Below are positions 1 through 8,343 of a stretch of DNA of 64,000 nucleotides, one piece after another (the first letter of the stretch is position 1; the number at the start of each line of letters is the position of its first letter). Source of the stretch: Faucicola sp041855445 (GTDB lineage Bacteria > Pseudomonadota > Gammaproteobacteria > Pseudomonadales > Moraxellaceae); the NCBI GenBank assembly GCA_041855445.1, contig JBHAEG010000021.1, positions 1 to 64,000 on the forward strand, in the 5' to 3' direction. Position numbers and translations under genes: made by a program. The notes beneath the pieces were generated by a model. It saw nothing but the letters and a program-made list of their open reading frames with translations. It was not told the origin of the DNA and made no database searches.

Positions 1-146
1 AAAAAGGCGGTAAGTTCTACCGTGTCAGCCTATGGAGTTGATGTAAGTCTTAAGTCAAATGACAAGAGCAAACAACGGTGAAGTAGGAAGAAAACATTAA
101 ATTTGCTCTTGAGTAGATTTAGATAGGTTTTTTGGAACGGAGTAGG
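1..146. other. Left window edge, no gene assigned
   Basis: Two short plus-strand frames run in from the edge: one stops at TGA 39-41 (ending KFYRVSLWS), the other at TGA 79-81. Either could be the tail of a gene cut by the window, but neither is long enough to recognise. The bases look less AT-rich than the surroundings. Nothing else is seen before the xerC stop codon. Confidence 0.3.
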
Positions 147-1091
147 TCAAGCTCGGGGGTGATGTTGTTGATGAATTTGTTGTAATCGGGCGGTCGCCAC
201 ATGGGTATAAATTTGGGTCGTTGATAAATCCTGATGACCAAGTAACAACTGCACACTGCGTAAATCCGCCCCATGATTAATTAAATGTGTGGCAAAAGCA
301 TGTCTTAGAGTATGTGGCGAAATGTCCATCATAATCCCTGCTTGAGTTGCATAACGTTTCAGAATATACCAAAAATTTTGTCGAGTCATATAACCGCCTT
401 GTTGTGTCAAAAAAACCGCTTGACAACGATTAGGGCGATTATCTTTACTGATGGCAAGTTCGGGTCGGGCTGTGTGTAAATAATCGTTTAATACATTTAC
501 CGCTACTTCTCCAAGCGGAATTAAACGATTTTTTTCGCCTTTACCTGTGAGTTGTAACCAGCCAGAATTTAGATTAACTTCATTTAATGATAAATGAATT
601 AACTCAGATACGCGTAACCCACAGGCATATAACACCTCTAACATGGCTTGGTCACGTTTGCCAATGATAGTTGTCGTATCAGGGCTGTTGAGTAGTTTTT
701 CAACATCTTGTTCTGATAAATCTTTGGGCAAAGGTCGCCCAAGTTTTGGCGATTTAATATCTTCACAAGGATTATCATGGCGTTGTTCACGACTGATTTG
801 CCAAAGAAAAAATTGTTTTAAGGCGGATAAAGCTCGTGCTTGACTACGAGCATTTTTACCTTGCTGGCTAAATGTTGCCAAACAAGCTAATACATCATGA
901 GCTTGCCAGTTTATCAACGGATTGACATTGGTCGTCTGGCAAGCGATTAAATCTCGCAAATACGCATTGCGTGTATTGACAGATAAGCCACGAACTAGCA
1001 AATCTTGTCGAAACTGTTGCAAATACCACGGCTCATCAATAATTTTTACTGCTTTGATTTGACGTGGTAAATTGGCTCGAATTTGGCTCAT
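147..1091 (-). CDS. xerC: Tyrosine recombinase XerC
   Basis: Site-specific tyrosine recombinase that, with XerD, resolves chromosome dimers at dif during division. The 314-residue protein has an N-terminal SAM-like DNA-binding domain (about 20-105) and a C-terminal catalytic domain. The catalytic set is visible: Arg in ACGLRVSEL (about 160), Lys in TGKGEKNR, the HTLRH block (about 258-262), His in LLGHQ and the nucleophile Tyr in TTQIYTHV (about 294). Length is normal for XerC. It could only be confused with XerD; the short N-terminal extension and overall pattern favour XerC. It lies 20 nt behind the transporter gene and is probably co-transcribed with it. Confidence 0.93.
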   Translation of the reverse strand: MSQIRANLPRQIKAVKIIDEPWYLQQFRQDLLVRGLSVNTRNAYLRDLIACQTTNVNPLINWQAHDVLACLATFSQQGKNARSQARALSALKQFFLWQISREQRHDNPCEDIKSPKLGRPLPKDLSEQDVEKLLNSPDTTTIIGKRDQAMLEVLYACGLRVSELIHLSLNEVNLNSGWLQLTGKGEKNRLIPLGEVAVNVLNDYLHTARPELAISKDNRPNRCQAVFLTQQGGYMTRQNFWYILKRYATQAGIMMDISPHTLRHAFATHLINHGADLRSVQLLLGHQDLSTTQIYTHVATARLQQIHQQHHPRA

Positions 1092-1111
1092 CTGATAGCT
1101 TCTTGCAAAAA

Positions 1112-2527
1112 TTACATTAAAAAGAAATAAGCCCAGACAGCGACTAACACGATAGATACTGCATTTAATACCGCCCCAATTTTGAGCATTTCCCCTTGTT
1201 TAATCAAACCTGTACCAAAGACAATCGCATTTGGTGGTGTGGCAACAGGTAACATGAATGCACATGATGCACCAATACCAATCACCATGACCATGACGAT
1301 TTCAGGCATACCCATCTTAACTGCAATGCCTGCAAATACGGGTACTAGTAAAGCGGCTGATGCTGTATTTGATGTAAATTCAGTTAAAATAATGATAAAC
1401 GCTGCGACCACTAAAATTACTAAAAACGTTGGAGCAGAAGATAAAGAAGTAGCAATCAAATCACCTAACGCTGCCGAAGCTCCAGACTCTTTCATTACAT
1501 TACTTAAGGCGATACCACCACCAAACAATAACAACACACCCCAGTCAGTATTATCACTTACTTGTTTCCAAGTGACTAAACCTAAACCAACCACTGCAAC
1601 GGCAGCCATCAAAGCAACAACAGTATCTGGCTGTGTAAAACCAAATTTTTCACCGATTTGTTTACCAAAAATCCATGATAACGCTGTCACAATAAAAATG
1701 ATAATCGTAAGAACACGAGATAATGTCCAAGGAATAGTAACATTAGCAACTTCAATTTTGCGATTTAACTGTGGTCTTAGCACTAAATACATTGAACCCA
1801 ATAATAATGGCATCATTACCAACATCATTGGTAAACCATATTTCATCCAGCCTGCAAAGTCTAAATCTAATGCTTTAGCTGCGATAGCGTTTGGTGGTGA
1901 ACCAACCAACGTTCCTAAACCACCAATACTAGAAGCATACGCAATGCCCAATAATACAAATACAAACGTATTGCGGTCTTTTTCTTTATCAACTTGGGTC
2001 AAAATACCTAATGCTAAGGGTAACATCATTGCGGTAGTTGCCGTGTTTGAAATCCACATTGATAAAAATGCTGTTACACCAAACATTAATAACACAGCAG
2101 TACCTAGATGCCCACGAGATAACGAAATTAACCATAAAGCAATTTTTTTATCTAACTGCTGAACGTGTAATGCCGTTGCCAACGCAAAGCCACCAAAGAA
2201 AATATAAATAATTGGGTCAGAAAAACTTGTTAAAGCAGCTTTAGTATCAAATTTGGGAATACCAATTAACACCGCTAAAATGGGGGCTAATAACGCAGTG
2301 ATGGTAATGTGTAATGCTTCTGTCAGCCACAATGTACCCACAAACAAAAGCAATGCTAATCCTTTATTGACATTTACATCAAATGGTAACACATTGTAAG
2401 CTAACAATGAAACAATACCAGCAATCACTGTAATTAATAAACCACGTTTTGTTTGCTTACTCATTGTTAAAACAGATTCGGAATATTCATCAGCGGTATG
2501 AGGCTGATTGGACTTTGGATTTGTCAT
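1112..2527 (-). CDS. DASS-family (SLC13) sodium-coupled anion symporter
   Basis: Inner-membrane sodium-coupled uptake carrier for dicarboxylates or sulfate, of the divalent anion:Na+ symporter family. The 471-residue protein is hydrophobic throughout with about 11-12 membrane spans after a 35-residue polar N-terminus. Both family signature SNT motifs are present, SNTATTAMMLP in the first half and SNTASAALLVP in the second, each in a re-entrant hairpin that binds Na+ and substrate carboxylates. The substrate cannot be read from sequence; C4-dicarboxylates or citrate are more likely than sulfate. The ATG is preceded by AAAAGGAAC. A promoter candidate lies about 100 bases upstream, so it may be transcribed separately from tusA. 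Confidence 0.88.
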   Translation of the reverse strand: MTNPKSNQPHTADEYSESVLTMSKQTKRGLLITVIAGIVSLLAYNVLPFDVNVNKGLALLLFVGTLWLTEALHITITALLAPILAVLIGIPKFDTKAALTSFSDPIIYIFFGGFALATALHVQQLDKKIALWLISLSRGHLGTAVLLMFGVTAFLSMWISNTATTAMMLPLALGILTQVDKEKDRNTFVFVLLGIAYASSIGGLGTLVGSPPNAIAAKALDLDFAGWMKYGLPMMLVMMPLLLGSMYLVLRPQLNRKIEVANVTIPWTLSRVLTIIIFIVTALSWIFGKQIGEKFGFTQPDTVVALMAAVAVVGLGLVTWKQVSDNTDWGVLLLFGGGIALSNVMKESGASAALGDLIATSLSSAPTFLVILVVAAFIIILTEFTSNTASAALLVPVFAGIAVKMGMPEIVMVMVIGIGASCAFMLPVATPPNAIVFGTGLIKQGEMLKIGAVLNAVSIVLVAVWAYFFLM

Positions 2528-2622
2528 AATTAAGTTCCTTTTACCTCTATTAAAATTAAAATTTAAAAGAAATCTGACTATCGTAAACTTTTATTAATAA
2601 ATAGTTACGTTACAGATAGCTA

Positions 2623-2651
2623 ATTATAAGAAAAATAAACAAAAAACACAA
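2623..2651 (-). promoter_or_regulatory. Candidate sigma-70 promoter for the DASS transporter gene
   Basis: Reading the minus strand, TTGTGT (2646-2651), a 17-nt spacer and a perfect TATAAT (2623-2628) lie about 95 bases upstream of the transporter ATG. The spacing is ideal and the -10 is consensus; the -35 matches only in part. Confidence 0.5.
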
Positions 2652-2688
2652 AGTCTAATCAAAATAAACATCAATTAATTTTGATAAA

Positions 2689-2967
2689 TTAATTTTTTTT
2701 AATCCAATAATGATAAATATTCAAGCAAGAGTCGGTTTTATCCGATAATTGTTGGTTGTCTATTTCTTGATGCTGTAATAATTCATGACCAAGATGTCGG
2801 CAAAAATTTGGAATATCACGAGTTGTTGCAGGGTCGGTCGCAATCACATGAATAATATCACCAATTTGACTTTTGCGAATTGTTCGATGAAGCAACATGA
2901 TTGGCTCAGGGCAAGTCAATCCTTGTGTATCAAGTTCATGTTTAGCAATAATCGTAGTTAAAGACAT
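2689..2967 (-). CDS. tusA: Sulfurtransferase TusA
   Basis: Small sulfur-carrier protein of the SirA/TusA family that takes persulfide sulfur from a cysteine desulfurase and passes it on, classically for 2-thiolation of tRNA wobble uridine. The motif DTQGLTCPEPIM holds the single active cysteine early in the protein, followed by the two-layer alpha/beta core with TDPATTRDIP, a family hallmark. The frame is open to a TTG at 2979, but ATG 2967 has a better-placed GGAAC and gives 92 residues. It ends the recN-yqgE-ruvX cluster, 15 nt after the small membrane protein gene. Confidence 0.88.
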   Translation of the reverse strand: MSLTTIIAKHELDTQGLTCPEPIMLLHRTIRKSQIGDIIHVIATDPATTRDIPNFCRHLGHELLQHQEIDNQQLSDKTDSCLNIYHYWIKKN

Positions 2968-2982
2968 AATTTGTTCCAAAAA

Positions 2983-3426
2983 CTAATTTACATTTTGATT
3001 TTCATCAATAAACTTAAAAAATCTTTTTAGATTAGCCTTAAATAAAAAAGCAATACCAATCCACGAGGCAAACGCCACATAGCTACTTAAGGTAAACAAA
3101 CCAAAACCCACCGCTAAGCATAAACCAATCATACTTGGTTGGCTTAATCGATAACGAAACAAGATAAACGCCACATACAAAGTCAAAGGCATCGATAAAC
3201 CAATTAATCCATAAGGTAAATAATGAAAACAATAATAAATAATCGTGCTATCTTTGAATTGTGGTAAGCTTTTTAATGTACCAAAAATTAAAAAGGCAAC
3301 AATCGCTAAATAAATCAAATAAATACTAAATTTATTGATATTTTGGGCTTGACGAATTAAGCCAATGATAACAGGTGAAAACCCTGCTATTGTTGATAGA
3401 TGAGAATTTGTTTGTGATTTTGTCAT
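2983..3426 (-). CDS. Small multi-span membrane protein, unknown function
   Basis: A 147-residue protein with four likely membrane segments (about 14-30, 38-52, 68-90, 98-125), a polar Ser/Thr-rich N-terminus and a short Lys/Phe-rich C-terminal tail. No motif of a known transporter or enzyme was seen. Its start overlaps the end of ruvX by 4 nt (ATGA type), so it is translationally coupled and real. The setting among ruvX, yqgE and tusA suggests a housekeeping role but does not define one. Confidence 0.7.
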   Translation of the reverse strand: MTKSQTNSHLSTIAGFSPVIIGLIRQAQNINKFSIYLIYLAIVAFLIFGTLKSLPQFKDSTIIYYCFHYLPYGLIGLSMPLTLYVAFILFRYRLSQPSMIGLCLAVGFGLFTLSSYVAFASWIGIAFLFKANLKRFFKFIDENQNVN

Positions 3427-3899
3427 GTTAAAATTTCCCCAACGCCATCACGTAACCAGCTACTTAATAAAACAGTCGCAGAAATACTGTCAATTGGTTC
3501 ATTTTCATGACGAATTAGTCCATATTCCCAAGCTAATTGTCGAGCTTCACGGCTAGTTAAACGTTCATCAACTAAAATAACTTGACAATCAATATGTTGT
3601 GATTGTAATTGATGATTAAGACGGCGGGCAAATTTGCTCGCTCGTAAACTTAATTCTGATGGTGTGCCATTCATATTGATAGGCAAGCCAACAATGACTT
3701 GTTTTACTTGCCATTCTGTTATGATAGCTAATAATTTATTCCAGTCAGGCTTACCATTTATCATGGGAAATTGCATGAGCGGGCGAGCGGTTTGGGTCAG
3801 CGTATTACCCAATGCAATACCCATTTTACTAACGCCAAAATCTAAGCCCATCACGGTATGAGGCATGGTTGTCGTATGATTTGTTATATTATCAGGCAT
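3423..3899 (-). CDS. ruvX: Putative pre-16S rRNA nuclease / Holliday junction resolvase YqgF
   Basis: RNase H-like nuclease of the YqgF family, implicated in 16S rRNA 5'-end maturation and earlier proposed as a Holliday junction resolvase. Family landmarks: VMGLDFGVSKMGIAL near the N-terminus (first catalytic Asp), VGLPINMNG in the middle and VDERLTSREA near residue 115 (second acidic site). The frame extends to a TTG at 3905, but ATG 3899 is the more likely start and gives about 158 residues. It overlaps the end of yqgE by a few bases, the usual yqgE-yqgF pairing in gammaproteobacteria. Confidence 0.88.
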   Translation of the reverse strand: MPDNITNHTTTMPHTVMGLDFGVSKMGIALGNTLTQTARPLMQFPMINGKPDWNKLLAIITEWQVKQVIVGLPINMNGTPSELSLRASKFARRLNHQLQSQHIDCQVILVDERLTSREARQLAWEYGLIRHENEPIDSISATVLLSSWLRDGVGEILT

Positions 3900-4461
3900 G
3901 ACCAATATCCATGCTAAATTTATCTAAATTGACACCTAAAATATTCATTGCTTGTTGCCAACGTTCTGAATAATCAACTTTAAATAATAAATCCAACTGG
4001 GCAGGTATCACAAACCAATCGCCACGTTCAATTTCATTTTCTAATTGTCCTCGTATCCAGCTAGAATGTCCAAGACATAATTCAAAATATTCTACACCTT
4101 GTCCTGAACCAATACTTTGTAAAATATCTTTGCTGGTGGTAACACAAACATTTTCTGCCACAGCAAACGATGAAGACCAATTTGGCTGTCCTGTATGTAA
4201 AATAAAACCAACCGCAGAGTTTAACGGCCCTGCATTTAATGGGGTTCGATGTTGTAGTAAAGAATGACTAGTAACAGGCAACTGTAGTTCATCAAATAAT
4301 TTTACCAAACTGGTTGATAAAGGCTTATTGATAATTAATCCTAAAGCTCCTTGTTTATCCTGATGGCAAATATACACCAATGATTGATGAAAAATCCCTG
4401 TATCAATATTAGGCGTAGCAATTAAAAAATGATGTTGTAAATGATAGTTTGTTGTTTTCAT
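3892..4461 (-). CDS. yqgE: YqgE/AlgH family protein
   Basis: UPF0301 family protein of 189 residues, conserved beside ruvX across gammaproteobacteria; called AlgH in Pseudomonas. Its biochemical role is not settled. Family features: an N-terminal HHFLIATPN with F-HQSLVYICHQD, the GALGLIINKPL segment, GPLN in the centre, and the LGHSSWIRGQLENEI block around 130-150. Length is typical. It sits 13 nt downstream of recN. Confidence 0.88.
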   Translation of the reverse strand: MKTTNYHLQHHFLIATPNIDTGIFHQSLVYICHQDKQGALGLIINKPLSTSLVKLFDELQLPVTSHSLLQHRTPLNAGPLNSAVGFILHTGQPNWSSSFAVAENVCVTTSKDILQSIGSGQGVEYFELCLGHSSWIRGQLENEIERGDWFVIPAQLDLLFKVDYSERWQQAMNILGVNLDKFSMDIGHA

Positions 4462-4474
4462 AACATAATTTTCA

Positions 4475-6184
4475 CTATTTTATATTGTCTAATAAACTTT
4501 TAGCGTGATTAAGCGTTTCTTGGGTAATATGTACCCCGCCTGACATTCTGGCTAATTCTTGAATTTGTTGCTGTTGTTGTAAAATACTAAAATGACTTTG
4601 GGCTTGGTCTTGTTGCGTTTTATAAACTAAAATATGCTGATGAGCCATCGAAGCGACTTGAGCCTGATGGGTAATCGCTAAAATTTGCTGTTGTTGTCCT
4701 AACTCTCGCAATAATTCGCCAACAACTTGAGCTGTACCGCCACTAATACCCACATCAACTTCATCAAAGACTAATAATTGTTTCATAGAATGGGGCGTTT
4801 GATAAGTATTATTTTGCATTTTTCTACAGATACCCTGTGCATCAATGACCTGCATCACTAATGCTAAACGGGATAATTCACCGCCTGATGCAATTTTATG
4901 TAATGGTTGCATTGGCATACCAACGTTAGCACTAAATAATAACTCAACATGTGAAATACCAATACTTTGGGGCGATTTTAACGCAGAAAAATGAAATTTT
5001 GCTTGAACATTGGGTAATGCTAACGTGCGTAACCGTTCTAATAACTTATCAATTAAGGGCTTTGCCAGCTGTTGTCGCTGTTTGTCTAATGCGATTGCCT
5101 GCTGTAAAAAATCTTGATAAGCCTGTTCGATGTGTTCTGCCAAAGCTTCAGGCGACATCATATTGAATAACTCATCAAGTTGCTGTTGCCAGTGCTTACC
5201 ATTGTTTAATAATTCATGTGGGGTTGTCTGATATTTACGAGCCAATCGATGAAAAATAGATAATTGTTCATCAAGTACGGCTAGACGTTCAGGGTCAAGG
5301 CTTTGCCCATCGGCATAGTTAGTGAGTGTATGAGCAACATCTTTAATTAAACTGTGAGCTTGTGATAACTGCTCCACACACTCAGCATAAGTTTGGCTAA
5401 TGCTGGATTGTTGTTCACAAAGTTTGATAGCTCGTCCCAATAAGCCAATCGCATCAGGTTCATCATTATCATTGTCTAGTAAATTTACCAAGATAGATGC
5501 CTGCGTCATTAAATTTTCTAAATTGGATAATTCGTCATACTCTGCTTCAATTTGTTGATAATCCAATGTTAAAATTGGCTCAATATCCGCTAACTGATTT
5601 GTCAAAAGTTGAATTTGTTGTTGGCGTAATTGTTCATCTTTATTTTGTTGTTCTGCTTGTTGTTTAAGCGTTTCATAATGAATAAATGCCTGTCGAACTG
5701 CCATCGCTTCTGTTGTCAATCCTGTGGCACTGTCTAGCCATTCTAGGACAAACTGCGGACGTAATAAACTTTGCTGGGCGTGCTGGCTATGAATATTCAC
5801 CAAAATACTACCCAAGGCTTTTAGTTCAGTTAAACTAATCGGTGAGCCATTTAACCAAGCTTTACTACGCACAGAGCCATCAGATTGTAAAGATAATTGA
5901 CGGCGGATTAATAAATTATCTTCGATTTCTCGAGCTTGTTCAGTTAGCCAATGTTTTGCTTCTGATAATTGTTGAATATCAAATTCGGCAAAAACTTCCG
6001 CATACGTTTGACCGTGGCGAATTAAACTTGCATCTGTGCGTCCACCAATACATAATTGCAACGCATCAAGTAATAAGGATTTTCCAGCCCCTGTTTCGCC
6101 AGTTATCACATTAAAGCCTGAATTGAGTTCAAGCTCTGCCTGTTCAATCAATGCAAAATGCTGTAAAGTGAGTTGTGTTAGCAT
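4475..6184 (-). CDS. recN: DNA repair protein RecN
   Basis: SMC-like ATPase acting early in double-strand break repair, helping RecA-loaded ends find partners. The 569-residue protein has the N-terminal Walker A GETGAGKSLLLDAL (about 30-43), a long Gln/Leu-rich coiled-coil interior (about 150-380) and the C-terminal ABC signature SGGELSRLALVM followed by Walker B LLVFDEVDVGISGG. Full length for RecN. First gene of the minus-strand cluster recN-yqgE-ruvX-ORF-tusA. No clear LexA box was seen upstream, as expected for Moraxellaceae, which lack the classical SOS repressor. Confidence 0.95.
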   Translation of the reverse strand: MLTQLTLQHFALIEQAELELNSGFNVITGETGAGKSLLLDALQLCIGGRTDASLIRHGQTYAEVFAEFDIQQLSEAKHWLTEQAREIEDNLLIRRQLSLQSDGSVRSKAWLNGSPISLTELKALGSILVNIHSQHAQQSLLRPQFVLEWLDSATGLTTEAMAVRQAFIHYETLKQQAEQQNKDEQLRQQQIQLLTNQLADIEPILTLDYQQIEAEYDELSNLENLMTQASILVNLLDNDNDEPDAIGLLGRAIKLCEQQSSISQTYAECVEQLSQAHSLIKDVAHTLTNYADGQSLDPERLAVLDEQLSIFHRLARKYQTTPHELLNNGKHWQQQLDELFNMMSPEALAEHIEQAYQDFLQQAIALDKQRQQLAKPLIDKLLERLRTLALPNVQAKFHFSALKSPQSIGISHVELLFSANVGMPMQPLHKIASGGELSRLALVMQVIDAQGICRKMQNNTYQTPHSMKQLLVFDEVDVGISGGTAQVVGELLRELGQQQQILAITHQAQVASMAHQHILVYKTQQDQAQSHFSILQQQQQIQELARMSGGVHITQETLNHAKSLLDNIK

Positions 6185-6387
6185 AAAAACCCTTATTGTG
6201 TATCAGATAGCCACACCTGAACAACAAACATGATTTATAAAAAGAAATTGTCTGAAAACTGCTTTAGAAACAAATTTGGGAAATTCCCAATTTAAATTTA
6301 GTAGGTAAATTTATTACTATTATAACAAGACATAAACCTGTCTGTTATAGTTTAAGATAGCCGTTAAAAAAATACAACTGTTTCAAA

Positions 6388-6415
6388 TCCCATCTGACCT
6401 TAAAGGCAGATGGGA
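6388..6415 (-). terminator. Hairpin terminator of the acyl-CoA ligase gene
   Basis: TCCCATCTG (6388-6396) pairs perfectly with CAGATGGGA (6407-6415), a 9-bp stem with a 10-nt loop, 30 nt past the ligase stop. On the minus strand it is followed by TTTGAAACAG and then T-rich sequence, so the U-run is poor. It separates the ligase gene from recN. Confidence 0.5.
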
Positions 6416-6445
6416 CGTTATATTTGGTCATAATCATAACATCAA

Positions 6446-8119
6446 TTAGTCATGATGGCGATGATGGGTAACTTTTGGTTCTTCATGTGCCATTGAACGG
6501 GCGGCTTGACGCAATTCAAATTTTTGTACTTTACCCGTTGATGTTTTTGGAATTTCGGCAAAAATAATGTGTTTTGGGACTTGAAAGCCTGCCAAATGTC
6601 GGCGACAATGAGCCATGACATCTTCACGGTCGAGCGTACAGCCGTTTTTAATTTCGATAAAGGCAACAGGCACTTCACCCCATTTATCATGTGGTGCTGC
6701 AACCACTGCACAACTTTCGATTTCTGGCATACGATATAAAATGTTTTCCACCTCGATACTTGAAATATTTTCTCCACCAGAAATGATAATATCTTTGAGT
6801 CTATCCATAATTTTGATATAGCCATCAGGATATTTTACGCCCAAATCACCCGTTTTAAACCAACCACCGTCAAACACTTCAGCAGTGGCTTTTGGATTTT
6901 TTAGATAGCCTTTCATGACCATGTTGCCACGAAATGCCAGCTCCCCCATTTCTTCACCATCTGCATTTACAGGCTCAGTGGTGCCTTGTTTAAAGACATC
7001 AAATCCCGTAAATAAATGAGATTTCATGCCTTGACGAGACTTTTTTTGAGCACGCTCTGTGACAGATAATTCTTCCCATTCTGAATGTTCCACACAAATA
7101 GAGGCAGGACCATATACTTCTGTTAAACCATAAACATGGGTAATTTTAAAACCCATTTTTTCCATTTTTTCTAACAATGCCTCAGGGGGCGGTGCTCCTG
7201 CAATATTGGCACGCACTTCATGTTTAATTGCTTGTTTTAATTCGTCACTACCATTGGCAATCATGTTATGTACCACAGGGGCAGAGCTATAATGTGTTAC
7301 CTTTAAATCTGCAATTAGTTTTAAAATTAAATCAGCATCAATTTTGCGTAAACAGACATTCACACCTGCTCGCTCAGCGATTGTCCAAGGAAAGCACCAA
7401 CCATTACAATGAAATAGTGGTAATGTCCATAAATAAACAGGGTGTTTTAACATATCCCAATCTAATACATTTGACACTGCGTTGAGAGCTGCTCCACGAT
7501 GATGATAAACAACACCTTTTGGAATGCCTGTAGTGCCAGATGTATAATTTAATGTAATTGCGTCCCACTCATCATCAGGGCGTTGCCAATTGTTTAAATC
7601 AGTGCCAGAAGCGATAAACTGTTCATAAGTCATTTGACCAAATTCACGTTTGGCAGGATAGGCAAGGTCAGTTGAATGAACAATGATGAGATTTGGAAAA
7701 GCTTCTTCAATCAGTTCAACATGGGGTTCAAATTCGCTATCAATAATCAGTAGTTTTGCTTCGCTATGTTGTAAGCAAAACACAAGGGCGTTAATGTCTA
7801 GACGAGTATTTAATGTACACAATACAGCACCTGACATCGGTACACCAAAAGCTACTTCAACCATGGCTGGCGTGTTTGGTAATAATACAGCAACTGTGTC
7901 ATTTTTACCAATGCCAAGCTTATGTAACGCATCAGCCATTTGTCTACAGCGGGTAAATGTTTCACCCCAAGTTTGACTAAAGTCATTTTGTTTATAATCT
8001 TTATAAATAATGGCGGGATAATCTGTGTAAATACTGGCACTACGTTCGATAAAGTCAATTGGCGTTAAGGCGGTGTAGTTGGCAGGCGTTTTTTCTAATC
8101 CTTTATTAAAATCAGGCAT
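6446..8119 (-). CDS. Fatty acyl-CoA ligase (AMP-forming)
   Basis: Adenylate-forming enzyme that activates a carboxylic acid to its CoA thioester, most likely a medium- or long-chain fatty acid. The 557-residue protein has the P-loop-like LNYTSGTTGIPKGV (about 190-203), the HVYGLTEVYGP block, the hinge GGWFKTGDLGVKYPDGYIK (about 420) and the C-terminal catalytic lysine in TSTGKVQK. The pattern is that of the AlkK/DmdB-like branch rather than canonical E. coli FadD, so substrate chain length is open. It is divergent from fadH, another beta-oxidation gene, which supports fatty acid catabolism. The final His-rich tail (HHRHHD) is unusual. Confidence 0.87.
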   Translation of the reverse strand: MPDFNKGLEKTPANYTALTPIDFIERSASIYTDYPAIIYKDYKQNDFSQTWGETFTRCRQMADALHKLGIGKNDTVAVLLPNTPAMVEVAFGVPMSGAVLCTLNTRLDINALVFCLQHSEAKLLIIDSEFEPHVELIEEAFPNLIIVHSTDLAYPAKREFGQMTYEQFIASGTDLNNWQRPDDEWDAITLNYTSGTTGIPKGVVYHHRGAALNAVSNVLDWDMLKHPVYLWTLPLFHCNGWCFPWTIAERAGVNVCLRKIDADLILKLIADLKVTHYSSAPVVHNMIANGSDELKQAIKHEVRANIAGAPPPEALLEKMEKMGFKITHVYGLTEVYGPASICVEHSEWEELSVTERAQKKSRQGMKSHLFTGFDVFKQGTTEPVNADGEEMGELAFRGNMVMKGYLKNPKATAEVFDGGWFKTGDLGVKYPDGYIKIMDRLKDIIISGGENISSIEVENILYRMPEIESCAVVAAPHDKWGEVPVAFIEIKNGCTLDREDVMAHCRRHLAGFQVPKHIIFAEIPKTSTGKVQKFELRQAARSMAHEEPKVTHHRHHD

Positions 8120-8157
8120 AGTGAAATTCCTTAGAGGGTAAATATTTGTCTGGTAAA

Positions 8158-8188
8158 GCCGTTGTAAAAATCCATCTTTTACAACGGC
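8158..8188. promoter_or_regulatory. Perfect 12-bp inverted repeat in the ligase-fadH control region
   Basis: GCCGTTGTAAAA (8158-8169) and TTTTACAACGGC (8177-8188) form a perfect palindromic pair with a 7-nt centre, 39 bases upstream of the ligase ATG and about 155 upstream of fadH. No gene ends here and no T-run follows on either strand, so it is either an operator for a dimeric regulator or a 5'-leader hairpin. Confidence 0.5.
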
Positions 8189-8343
8189 AACATCATAGCT
8201 TATCTTGAAGATTTTGCCTAGAGTTTATAAAAAACGATATTGATGAATTTTTGCTAAATATAAAAATGACTGCTGGGTTTATTGAAAGATTTTGTTTGAC
8301 TTGATAATCTTTTAGCACTTTAACCAGCAAAAAAGGAAGTAAT

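Noticed and set aside
1182..2162. 326-codon open frame on the plus strand
   Set aside because: Mirror image of the transporter gene; composition is explained by the codon pattern of the real gene and it has no start signals.
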